From NCBI GenBank assembly GCA_963920765.1, contig OY987242.1, forward strand, positions 188,501 through 252,500: a stretch of DNA of 64,000 bases. The letters run 5' to 3'. Positions within the stretch are counted from its first letter, which is position 1, and each line of letters begins with the position of its first letter. This document shows, one piece after another, positions 22,935 through 34,373 of this stretch. The DNA is from Ulota crispa. Taxonomy: Eukaryota; Streptophyta; Bryopsida; Orthotrichales; Orthotrichaceae. The notes below the pieces were generated by a model. It searched no databases. It saw only the letters and a program-made list of their open reading frames with translations, and was not told the DNA's origin. Both the position numbers and the translations under genes were made by a program.

Positions 22935-25900
22935 TAAATTTAAAAATTAATAAATTTTTCACTCGAATCTATTATTCCCATCAGTGGCTTTGGACGTGTT
23001 AGTTTTCATACTGTGGAACTACAGTCTGTTATTTATTCTGTTGAATTTCTGTTACTCTGGTTGATTTCACGTTCCAAATTTGTACAGTACCTACTCTTCT
23101 TTACGAGGATCTGCTATTTTGTTTCTTGACTTTTGGTTCAATAGTCGTTGCAGAAGTCTTGCATACATGCGATTCTCAAAGATTCTTTGTGCAGGATTCT
23201 GAAGTTTTGCTTATCATATCATTTTCCATGTACCTTCTTTTTTCAAAGCTTTTTTCATTGTTTATTATTACTCGCTCATCATTCGTCTTAGTTCAACATA
23301 GCCTTTGTAATTGTACGCCATTCTCTTCTTTTCATTAGAGAGTATTTCATATTCATGTATTAAAATGATATGAGACTTTCATCTTTTACCTGCACAAATT
23401 CTCTTCAATTCCACATCAGTCATTTAATTGCTAAGACTGCCAAACATTATGAGGAGTTCATCACCTACTCCTATTCATTTTTGCTGCTCTTATTTCAATC
23501 TACGTATTCTACGAATTGAACCTACGAGACTTTTGGCACTTCACATATGTCCTACCCTATACATGCATAACATCATACAAAGCTCTTATACATACCATAG
23601 TCATTCCACATAAAAAATCGTCATTCTTGCATTTTTCTCTATTTCCTGTTGCCCAGTTCAGATTATAAGTAACCAAACAAGCTCTCCTACGACAATACTA
23701 ACATGATTATCTCGAAGTTCCTCTCCAAAGACAAAAGAAACGCCTAACATATGCATTGACAAAAACAGTCATCTTCCTCAATACTACTATAAAAAAAATC
23801 ATCTGCTGCATACAAGATCGGATCAAAGGTAAGAAGAGAAAGAGTTTGGTCCCCAATGCCTCAGTTACAAATAAATGGCTTTCCTCCATTTTACATGGAC
23901 TTGGGACGAGTCTTTCACAAACATACTTGAAGGGTACCTTCAGCAAGACCAGCTCCTACTAAGTAGAAAATTAAATCTCTAATGCATATAACATATGCTG
24001 ATGCAATGATTTGTGTGTACTGCCTAGAAAAACTTTACAACAAAATACAAAAATTACTACACATGCATTCTAATGCCGAAGCAGGGTAGACACAACACAC
24101 CCACTGTTCGGCTCTCTACTTTGTTTTGCACTACAGAGTCCTCCCGGAGCCTCCTGAATCACTTAAACTCTGCGAAGCAATGGACAGCAGGAGTATTCAT
24201 TAAATATGCCTATTTGCACACATAACTCTTCATTTTCTGTAAATAAACAACTGAAATCAAGGCCTCATTGTAGAATTGCAAAAGTTGGCATCTTGTCCTT
24301 CTTGGTCAAATTTTTTTTTCCCAAAAACCCAATACTACGCAATCAAACAATGTCTCATTGTATATCTCAAGAAGAGTTCTGAAACGCATGTAAACCTGGA
24401 TAATTGCACACACCTTTCTCCTAGTACCAATCGCTGCCCCTGAACACGTGCTTCACATTTTCTCTCTCAGAGTACTTGGAAAACAATGGAAAGTACCTGC
24501 AACACCTTCAACCACTCAATCGTGAAGATGACACACTTTTGGTATTTCATGGAGACTAACTCGAACCATCACAATATCACCTTCAATGCACACAATACTC
24601 AACATCAGAAATTGTGATGTTTTTATTCTTTACAACCCATCACAGAAACGATCAACTGTCATTCCTGCTACATAGCTCTTGAGATTAAGCATTCGCACAA
24701 ACACTGCAAACATCTCCCTTCTAGAAATTGTAATGAAGACCACATGCAGCAATAAGAATGACATGTGCTGCCTGCTTCACACATTCCAGAACAATAGAAG
24801 AGCCTATGCTCACGTACAATGCAAGGTACTGACACAGTTCACATCCACACGAATGTCTGTCTCCCCTTTACCTCCTCATTACTCTCTCTTCACCAATGTA
24901 AAATACATGACCATTAGCAACATTTGACTGCCCTGTATACATGTCGAGCAAAGTATCAAAACATACAAACACACTATTAAAATAAACTGAGCACGGACAA
25001 TTCCTCCATGACTGCATTTCATTAGTACAATTCTACTCTTCCAAGATTCCGAAGTCAATAGGGCAAACCGAACTTTTAATTCGATAACACAGAATACTCT
25101 CTCCATTCTTGAAAGACGTTGATGAAAATAAACCAAGCCCTACTCCCCAAAGAAAAATCAAAACAGTCAATATCACTCCTAGACAACACTCTCTCCATTC
25201 TTGATTGACGTTGACGAACATAAACCAAGCCCCCCTCCCCAAAGAAAAATCAAAACAGTCAATATCCCTTCCACTCTATCCTGCCTTTCGGGTTCAGAGT
25301 CCCTACTCTCTCACGGTTACCATCTCCTGCCAACATGAACTCCACATACTCAGGCACAGAGCTAGCCGTTCCTATGCATTCATAGATGTTTGGCTACGAA
25401 TAAGTTATTCGTAACTTTCCACATTTATATACAAATAACCAAAGACTGACTTTTTGCACATTCTATGTCATCAGTTCCAAGTTTTTGACAAAACACAGAA
25501 CTTAAATACGGTACAACATTTATACTCACAAAGAAAAAGTATTACTTTCCTACAAGGAACAATGAATTTAGACTGTGTACAACCAGGAAGGTTACTTTAC
25601 TAAATATAATGATACAATGCAATACCAGCGTGCTTATATTCCTTCTCAGCAATGACCACTCTATTTGGTAATTTGGAACACGCTCTTTTTGAATACGGAG
25701 ATTGGGATGTTGGAATCTGTACTTCCGACAATTCCCACATCATTACAATTGAATTTCTTTCAAATATTCCTTCATAATTTGCTAGCATAGACGTAAAGTC
25801 TCGTATATAACACCCTAACCGGTCATCACTGTGAATCACAAACTACGGATCCTATGGACAAAAACTCAAAATTTCTTTTTCCGCTTCGTTCACCATATTA

Positions 25901-28900
25901 ACAATTACCATGTTAATCACAATAACTGCCCTTCTTATCATAATGATCCTTCAATTCTAAGTTATTCGAACAAATTCATCAACAACCTCCTAAGCTACAC
26001 ATCGAGCAAAAATTTATTCACTACTTCAACCACAAATGACACAGAGGCAATGACTTCTTCAAGGTCACAATTTCCAGCTTCATAGAACTACAGGCACATG
26101 TCACGGATAACAAGCACACGACCCAAAACAACGTTACATGGCACTCCACATTCTTCATCGATTAAAAAACTTCCATACTCACTTCTTTAACATCCATAGC
26201 TCGGTCATAAGTACCATTCCTTTCAACTATTTTTGTTGGTGCACAAACTCAATACTTCCCTCCCTCATTACCAACATAACTAAACAATAAGTACTCAAGC
26301 AACCTCATTTCTCATAATATTCTCATACTCTGGTCTAATTCTGCATTAGAAATCACTTTCTTCTGTCATGCGCATATAGTTCAGAAACACACCTGCAAGA
26401 AGTGGAAATGTCATCGATAACTCTCCAATGCTTGCCTCATTCCTCCTCTTTTCAGAAGGCAGCTCCACTATCATAACTCATAAACTCGAATTCATCCACA
26501 CTGCATATCAGCCCAAATAATACAGTGGTAAGTCACATATGCCGCTTCTACAGAAATGATTACAGCATTCATTCGAGAGGGGACTATACCATAAACGTCC
26601 ATCACTCTTCTACCCCACTGCCATTAACACAATACTACTCCATGAACGAATTACTATATTAAACGCATATTGCACTCCAGAAGCAGGTGAATATTTTGTA
26701 CATCTACTGGTCAATTAATGTATGCCTGCGCTTAGTACTTCACAGTCCATCCACAATACAAATCCACAAACAGTTCAAAACTGCCAAACTGATTGCAAAA
26801 GCAATTCCAACTACCTCTCACATTCCTTGTGTTCGCATAGAGTAAAATCCAATACATTATGACTGCACCTTCATGCCCTCTGCGCATCTTACTCTCTAAT
26901 GCGGTCCACTTTTCCGACTTCTTCGTCCTGCTTGTATTCAGTACTGAGTATCCTCCTCCATCAAAGCAACATTTTCTGTAAACCTGCATACACTCTGAGT
27001 TCAGCAACGACTGATGTGGAGGGGTTATTTACATGAATGAACTCTTTCCTTACATAATTTTTAAATGACACATTTATACTCTAAGATGTATTCTCTCGAA
27101 CAAACAATTTAAGAATTTCTACATCACACAGCACTTCAGGATTAAAATAAAACAAAACGCCATAAAAAAGTCATCTCTCTTACAGCAGTTACCTCATAAT
27201 CTAGCAAAATCTATGATCACACACAAGGCAGATGCATGCTTCTATGCTCTCATCAGCTACTGAATACTTAAATACGTTCCACACCCCAATAACGTTCCAG
27301 TTTGATTTCAGGAGTTCATACATTTCACTTTCAACTGACCATAGCCACTCGCCAGCTCCTCGCCCCTGTATTTGGACCCTCTCACTGCATGACATCAACT
27401 ATGGCCACGACTCAAACAATTTTTTCCTAACAGTGATTATTACGTTCTAATGAGCTTCATGAACTTTGATTATAGAAACACATCCCGTCAAACACCACGA
27501 TAATAAAAAATGATCTGCTACTCCATCCTTCATGTAAACCTGCACTTCACGTACTCCTGAAGTTCACTTGCCCTGAATCAATCAAAACAAATATTGCAAG
27601 CAGGTCCTTCCTGTGAGACAAGTGCCGTCAACTACAATTCATAGCGTTGCATACACTAAAAAACTACAGTGACTCTTAGGAACAATAAACAAAACTAAAG
27701 TCAAAATAATCATTTCTCAATACACAATAATTCTTTATTATATACTTCTGTTATCACAAACTTTTGAACAAGCTGGCACTAGCACTAATGGCACACATTG
27801 AATTCGAAAAAACTGTAATTCTCCGGTGCTTTTGAAAAAAGGGAACTCATTTTAGGAATTCATGTCCACCTTAATATTAACCAGTCCTAAATGAATTTGC
27901 TCCTCCATATTTCACGGTGATTTAACTCAACGTCGTATACATACTTCCTCAAGTATGACTCTTCCGCACAAACACAAAGTCCACATGTATTATGAATAGA
28001 ACTGAAGTAACACCCTTCACAACTCATAAAACATAATCCTTCTACAACAACAACTACATAAACAACCTTCTAAATAAAAATACAGAAGAACAGTACACTT
28101 CTGGGACTACTCTTATTGCGTTCTTTGGTTCTTCAATGAACATTATTCTTTCACAAGTACATCATTAACATAACATCAGAACTTCCTACACTCCCAATTT
28201 CACACCTAATTAATGAATAATGCGATCTCCTATTATTACTTCCAGAAACAAAAGAGACCAATGTATACATTTCACGATGAATTTGTGAAATAAAACCTTA
28301 TATCTTGGACATGTCTTCATTCATTATGCTTCCAGCTTCAGGAAATAGCACTGCATGAATATTACAAAATGAGCATTTCATACGACGAGCATGAACTACT
28401 CCGACCATAAGTGCTATCCAACACTCTCGTAACTTTCACATTCCACATTTTCATTACTTGGTCATTTTGCTCTTGCATTTGCGGAATTCTCTTCCACTTC
28501 TCTCCCGAGTTCCATCTGCACAAAACTCTGCCACATGTCTTACTAAAACAAAGTATACGACACAATTTACAATTTCCTGTCAACACTTTTGTTATCTGTC
28601 TATGGCTACAGCATCTACTACCTCATTTGTATTCAATGCAAAGCCCTTCAAAGACATACACATCACTCATAAAATTAGGGCTACACGATTATTTGAACAT
28701 GAAAGCTCCACATTCTGTCAATGGAGATCCACTCATTCGCCACTTTGCTTCTGTAATAATGGTAGAGCTCTAATATCAATGTGCCTCGACAAAAAAATAG
28801 ACAACATATTAGTGAAATTCATACATAAGTTGTAACCCTTCAGTATTCCATATTCATCCCACGTATACTACATGAACTCACACTTCCTCATTTACCTTAT

Positions 28901-29687
28901 AAATTATTGATCCTCTTATAAGCAATTAAGTAGAACTCACTCATGCAATAGAAAAAGTATATTTGTTTTTAATTCCATTCCTCTAATGAGATCTACATAT
29001 TGGAGGAAATAATGAACTTTCAAGAATGTACCTACGTTTTTAATTTGCCTAGATTTGTGTGCAGAGGAATCTCATTGCAGAAGCGGTTTTCATCACTGTC
29101 ACCCCAGACTTCACAACCTACAACAACCAAATTGTCCACTTCGAAACCAGTAAAACAGGTACTGCAACAATTTACTAAACAACAAATATGAAGAAAAAAC
29201 ACTTTACAATAAGTTATAAGCCCCCATTATTTCAGACTTCTCTCTAGAAGACGTAAATACAAATCCACTCCAATCGTATTTCTAGTACATATACAATCAC
29301 AGTACATGAGCCTCAGCTACAAGTATTGAGCACATGTTACCCACATAGACAACATAAACCAGGCGGAAACCCCTCCGTACAAGAGATGATCAGGGTGTCA
29401 CGCCTTTCTATTTCTATTACGCAACACGCTATATATACTTTCTCCACTATATGATATTTCATCCCTCAAATAAGCATGATGAATTCCAGAAAGCGAAGAG
29501 AATTATACACATAGTCTTCATTTTTACGCATGGTCAGCCGAAATCTGAAATTCAACACTTCAGTGGTTATTGGCTCCTTCATTATCAGCCCAAGTAACTG
29601 TAACTCCATAATTTGGCTCCGTTCTCAGCTTTCAGCTCCGCCAAGCATTCACTCCCGCATGTAGGAATGCTGCAAGGAATAGAACAT
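22935..29687. other. Left non-coding arm of the CACTA element
   Basis: Nearly 7 kb without a recognisable protein. The plus strand is strikingly low in G: sampled 60-base rows at 26101, 26581 and 28501 contain 8, 4 and 7 G against 20, 22 and 18 C. Short frames of up to 125 codons exist on both strands but lack domains and overlap each other. It holds a 92-bp tandem duplication at 25096. It lies downstream of the minus-strand gene and may be 3' or subterminal sequence. Confidence 0.5.
25096..25268. repeat. 92-bp tandem duplication
   Basis: ACTCTCTCCATTCTTGA at 25096 recurs at 25188, followed in both copies by GACGTTGA, AAACCAAGCCC, CTCCCCAAAG and AATCAAAACAGTCAATATC. The copies differ by a few substitutions. 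Confidence 0.85.
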
Positions 29688-30068
29688 TCACGTTTTAAGG
29701 GTCACCAAATGCAAATAAATGATATTCACAATACAGAGCACGTTCTCATCATCCACTAACAGACTCCTTTGACTACACAAACACGGAGCACCGGAATAAG
29801 GAATAGGATTACGTACTGAGCTTTTAGTACTGTCAGTGTACGCATTGGAGCTTGTCACCTGTGAGTGCACGCCAGAAGTAGATGCTGTCGTCTGGGTCTT
29901 ACTGGATTTCAGCATCTCAATCTCTGCTTTTAGTCTCAAAAAGTACTCATCTTCCATAGCATTTTCACCTTCTCTTTTTTCATAGCTTGGTTGTAATGTA
30001 TCGATGCTACGATTATCCTCAAGTACCATTTTCCCCTGGTAGGTTTTGGTTGTTCCGCTTCTGCTAGG
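29688..30068 (-). CDS. Exon 6 of the AT-hook gene: coiled-coil C terminus
   Basis: Starts after the acceptor GTTCAG at 30069-30074 and reads in phase 0 from the preceding exon. It contains MEDEYFLRLKAEIEMLKSSK, a heptad-like amphipathic helix, then a Ser/Thr-rich linker, and ends at a stop at 29688. A donor-like CAGTACGTAA inside could end the exon earlier. Confidence 0.45.
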   Translation of the reverse strand, partial: PSRSGTTKTYQGKMVLEDNRSIDTLQPSYEKREGENAMEDEYFLRLKAEIEMLKSSKTQTTASTSGVHSQVTSSNAYTDSTKSSVRNPIPYSGAPCLCSQRSLLVDDENVLCIVNIIYLHLVTLKT

Positions 30069-30765
30069 CTGAACATGACATTCCCATTGCTTATTGAGTC
30101 CAATCATTACATTAACAATTCAAGTTCTCTCTACTTCACTACAACTACTTTGCCTCATGTTTTGACATGCTGTACATAATGCACCCATGAAACTGTTTCC
30201 AATGAGAATTCCTTCTCATACTTTGTAGTAACATGTCTCATTCAGTATAACCATTTCATTTTATTATAAATTCAAAAAGTTGAGAGAAGCATACGAGCCG
30301 GGGGAAAACTTCTACTTTCCAATCCTATTTTTAACCTCATGGAGACATTGCATTGTAACTCACTCGGTTTTGACTTACTTACATAGGTCCTTCAAGACAT
30401 ACTAACAGTAACGTCATGGAAAAATAATGCCGGCAAATAAAAATTTCATAACACGTCTCTTCGTTTAATGTTATGAAAACATTGCCTTCATACACGTATT
30501 ACATAATGATATCCAACAGACATAATCATACAGACCAAACTGATAGCTCTCACACACAACCACATTTGCAGCTGCAGGCTCACTATGTTCCATTACGAAG
30601 TTAACACATACAACAGTCCACACGTTCTTTAAATGTGGCAACTTCAAAAACATTCTAGAAATTTTCTTTCATGCCACAGACAATTTGCAAGCCCGTCAAA
30701 ATGTGCACAACGTTATAGAACTCATTCCATGGAACTAAATTTCAGCGCAGACATTTAATACTCAC

Positions 30766-30936
30766 ATGAATATCATAGTCGACAACACCCTTGTTCGACC
30801 CCTTATACTGCTCAGCGTAAATGCTGTCGGAAGGAACTCCATCTGATTCGCTCTCACTGCACTGGAAATGCGAGCCATCCTCAGACAACACAACATTAAC
30901 GCTGTTTTGTCGCTTGGAACTCAAAGTTTGCATTTT
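30766..30936 (-). CDS. Exon 5 of the AT-hook gene
   Basis: Between acceptor AAGTAG and donor CAT/GTGAGT, both phase 0. It encodes an acidic serine-rich stretch including CSESESDGVPSDSIYAEQ. No domain recognised. Confidence 0.5.
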
Positions 30937-31066
30937 CTACTTAGATCCTCCTAAACCTTTGTCCCTCTGCATTTCCTCTGTAGTATTGTCTGGATCAGGT
31001 GATCTACCCCATACTAATCGGAGTCTCTCTCACACCATTAATGCCAGTCGCTCCTGCTCGGCTTAC

Positions 31067-31817
31067 CGTCTTCTGACAGGCATTGGCGTATTGACCCTGC
31101 TTTGATTTTGCCTCAATTTCCGTACTATATGCTAGCTGCTCCAAACGACCCCAGATGCCGTTACTTGTGTACAGCGGCTGCTCTCCATGGGCTTTGATTA
31201 GTTTGATCAATGCTGCCTCTTTTTGGAAACTGCTCTGCCCATTAAACCCCTTAGATAATCATCATCAAGCCTTCCAACATACTCGAAACTTTCATCTAGC
31301 CTTTCTTTGAATGTGTGCACGTCTTCGTAAGATTGTTTCCTGATATGAGTGCAGGAAGGGTCCAATCTTGCTGATAATTTGGTAATTTCAGCTAACCAGG
31401 CTTTCTTAAATCGCCCATATGGGATTCCGTCGCTATCCACTGTCAAAGTGCAAGACTTCTTACCGGAGTTTTCACGTCTGTCTACTTCGTCTTCACGAGT
31501 TTGTTGATGCTCTTGGCGTTCTCTCTTGCCAATTGCTGCAGGTGTCCTCGCCAATCCTTCCTCCTTCACGTACATGCCTCTCCTTGACGGTGGCGACCTA
31601 GAGGACGTGCGGCTCCTGCTCCTCATGCGTCGAGTCCTCACACGTGGAGAATGAGATGGTAATCTAATATGCCTTGCTGACGGAGACATCGACCTTCTAC
31701 GTGCTGTTGATTCAAAAGTCCTCTGCCTTGGATATCTTTCGGGAGATGATAACTTATAACTGGAATGTCGCGGTCTATCCTTCTTCGATAAGGTTCTATG
31801 GGACCAATAATCTGCAT
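31067..31817 (-). CDS. Exon 4 of the AT-hook gene: RS-rich and central block
   Basis: Acceptor TTTTGCAG and donor ACG/GTAAGC. The first part is rich in Arg and Ser (RTRRMRSRSRTSSRSPPSRR), resembling an RS domain. The central part reads SDGIPYGRFKKAWLAEITK with a downstream DESFEYVGRLDDDYLRGL, which looks like a conserved helical domain but was not matched to a family. After AVSKK the frame shifts at an A5 run (31220-31224); one more A would continue into KEAALIKLIKAHGEQPLYTS. Phase agrees with the exon ending at 32082. Confidence 0.55.
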
Positions 31818-32081
31818 CTGCAAAACACTACCAAATATAAGTACATACTGGTGATAAGAAAATCATTACACAAGACTCTACAATTTTTTACCTGTAGTTC
31901 AATCAACTGTAATAAAATTGCAAAGAAATAAATTGTATTTCAAATTTTGAAAAGAAGTTCCTGGCAATGCAATCACTAATTCTATACTTGTGGCTTTAGC
32001 TGCAAAATTACCGATTGCAAATCCCTCACGACATACATACTGTCTTTGTTTTTCCAAATCTCAGTACTACCGTAAGCTCAC

Positions 32082-32324
32082 CGTCATCATAGTCAGATGC
32101 AGGTGTCCTTCCCTCGACATACTTCATAACTGTTCCTGCACTTCGGTGATGCCTACGTTCTGCCAAACTGTCTGGGCTCTTTGAGTGTCTGTAACGAGAC
32201 TTGAACTTTGCACCACTGTATTCGTATGAGGGCCCCGCAAATCGGAGTCTTGATGCCGACAGATACGAGAAGTACGAGCAGAGGAGGGTGAAATTCTCCG
32301 TTGTGATTTGGTTGCCACATATTC
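32082..32324 (-). pseudogene. Exon 3 of the AT-hook gene, frameshifted
   Basis: Acceptor TTTTGTAG, donor GACG/GTGAGC. The entry phase gives EYVATKSQRRISPSSARTSR, but the exit phase needs the frame containing SRYRHSKSPDSLAERRHHRS, so a single-base indel lies between them. Both frames are Arg/Ser-rich. Confidence 0.45.
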
Positions 32325-32969
32325 CTACAAAAGAATATTCTTTGAAAAGCATCTGTAATGGAACATCGCCGGGTGACACTTCTCTTGTCACTAAAGAAAA
32401 GCATGAAAAGGATTGAATAGCATCGGCATGCTTTCATGCAAACATTTGTTCTTTTCCAATTTGAATAAAGAATAATGTACACTGAGACTCTAAAATCAAA
32501 CCTTCCTCATAAACAGCCGCATAGGTTCTTTAAAGTTGCTAAAGATGTTGTATTCTTCTGCAAGATTCGGTCATATTCGTTGGTTTTATCTGATCTCTTC
32601 ATATGATGGAAGGGGACAGTTTTATATAAATCTGAAGTAACGAATATGAGTGTACTACAGAAAAATTTGAATTTTCACCATCTACTCAACAAAGATTAAA
32701 AAAAAAAAAACAACAAGTTTGTTACATTTGGCATCATTTTCTCCTTTATTAATACGTAGAGAACATGTGAGTGTCCTTGTATTGCACAATTTCATTGAAA
32801 AGCTGACTTCTTAAATTCACGGTGTACAGCATACCAACATCTGCTAAAACACTGTTCTAAACATGAGAAGATTGGTTCTTCCTACTCTCTATGTTGATAT
32901 GCATTCATACATTAACACTATGCATAGACAAAATAATGTCAAGTTTGAAGATCAAAGACAATAATTTAC

Positions 32970-33244
32970 AGGCTCTAACTCTCTCGTGTTGTATGGCGGA
33001 CTCCGTGTCTGTTTTGAAGAAGAGGATATCTCTCCTGCTTGATAGGAACGTCCATATTTGTCAATTGCTACCCCCTCCCTTCTGCAATTGTCATTTTCTT
33101 GCACCATTTTGGGCACACGCAGTGTCTCCCTTGAGTACTCTTTCATTGGCTCTTTTCCAAGGCGGTAGACATGCAATGGTGGAATGACTTCGGCGTGCAA
33201 TTCCTGAGTTTGTAGCACTGCTTCTGTTGGCTCCTCTGCTCTCT
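32970..33244 (-). CDS. Exon 2 of the AT-hook gene
   Basis: Acceptor TTGTGCAG, donor CCT/GTAAAT. It joins exon 1 in phase (1+2) to read ERAEEPTEAVLQTQELHAEV and stays open to the donor. No domain recognised. Confidence 0.5.
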
Positions 33245-33879
33245 CTGCACAATGCAGGCATTTCAGAATACTTACATATAATGTTTGTATTGAAATATAG
33301 TGGCGACAATAACTTGAACCCTGAGGTTCATTTATTTTTATACTGCCTGAGATATGCAGATTCGCAACCCAAACTGTCATGCACCTAAGAAACTAATGAA
33401 ATTTACTTTGTAGAAGTTCAAATTCTTAGGTTTCTTTCGGTTATTTTATGCACTTCAGCTCTAAGTACACATCTTGATTGGGGTCAGTGCCAAGCTGTTA
33501 CATTTATGCATATCCTGCACACATTATAACGAAATACATAGAATTATCTGTACAATTTAGTTGCAGCAGGAAATGAGAGGCACGACATCTCATCTTCCAT
33601 TCAATGCTAGAGCTATTGCTTGTTTTAAAATTTTATACAAAGAACCAATTTTCTTGCATAAGCAAAAAGATTTGTTCCTGAATTACACATAATATTTTAA
33701 ATACAATATGAGGGCCACAGGTAAACAGTTCACACGTCCGTATTGCACTAACATATTTCACGACATTAGTTCAAACACAAATGACCACACACTATCTTGG
33801 CATCGGTTACATCTATAGTTACATACGTGTAATATAAAATCATGGAACACAACTCTAGAATACAACCCATGATATTCAC

Positions 33880-34373
33880 CTATGATTGATGGAATTCCAG
33901 TGGAGTCCTTCAAGAAAGTAGTCCCTCGACATGCATTTCCTGATCTCCCGTGGTCGTCCCTACTGCAATCACCAGCAACCATAGCCAGTGCCGTTGGACC
34001 ACTCTCAGTTATAGGAGGATGAGTTACTGATCTCACATGCCGTCTGCAGGCTAGAGCGTCTGCTTCCCTCCTCTTCCTGAGGTCGTCTACATCAGGTACC
34101 ACATACTCCAGACGCCCTAGCACAGCATCTGCATTTAGTGCTCGCTGTTTTTTTTTTTTTTGGTGCGCTTGTACTTGGAAGTGAAGCTGTCGATGTTGAT
34201 TTTGGTCGTCCCCTTCCTCTTTTAGGAGTCCCTTCCACAACATTTTCGAGATTGCAATGTTCTGGAATTGAAGATCGATTGGTACTGTCCTTCATTTCTG
34301 ATGTGGTTAACGACGACTTCCTTGATGCATTCCACGGCTCTGGCAGATCAGCCTCCTTCAAGCGAGTACCCAT
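33880..34373 (-). pseudogene. Exon 1 of the AT-hook gene, poly-A frameshift
   Basis: Possible start ATG at 34371-34373 (MGTRLKEADLPEPW). It encodes an AT-hook core GRGRPK followed by a Ser/Thr linker and a lysine run. The run is encoded by 14 A on the minus strand (34148-34161), and the frame continues sensibly only if the run were 13 or 16 long. After the shift it reads LGRLEYVVPDVDDLRKRREA up to a donor ATAG/GTGAAT at 33880. Confidence 0.55.

Larger units (their letters stand above)
29688..34373 (-). pseudogene. Second gene of the CACTA element (AT-hook, RS-rich)
   Basis: Six exons can be chained with consensus splice sites and consistent phases: 34373-33880, 33244-32970, 32324-32082, 31817-31067, 30936-30766 and 30068-29688. 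The product has an AT-hook (KRGRGRPKS), an Arg/Ser-rich segment, a conserved-looking block (DGIPYGRFKKAWLAEITKL onward), an acidic Ser/Glu-rich part, and a coiled-coil-like helix (EDEYFLRLKAEIEMLK) near the C terminus. AT-hook plus coiled coil suits a DNA-binding accessory protein in the role of TnpA/Tnp1, but no homology to those was established. Three single-base frameshifts break it: A14 at 34148-34161, one within 32082-32324, and A5 at 31220-31224. An extra 5' exon may lie at 35628-35816. Confidence 0.6.

Noticed and set aside
28411..28835. 120- and 125-codon plus-strand frames in the left CACTA arm
   Set aside because: Two different frames overlap over the same bases, G-poor composition removes many stops, and no domain is visible.
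29688..34373. Host gene encoding a splicing SR protein
   Set aside because: The RS-rich stretch is short, no RRM is visible, and the gene lies within the CACTA boundaries with transposon-like decay.
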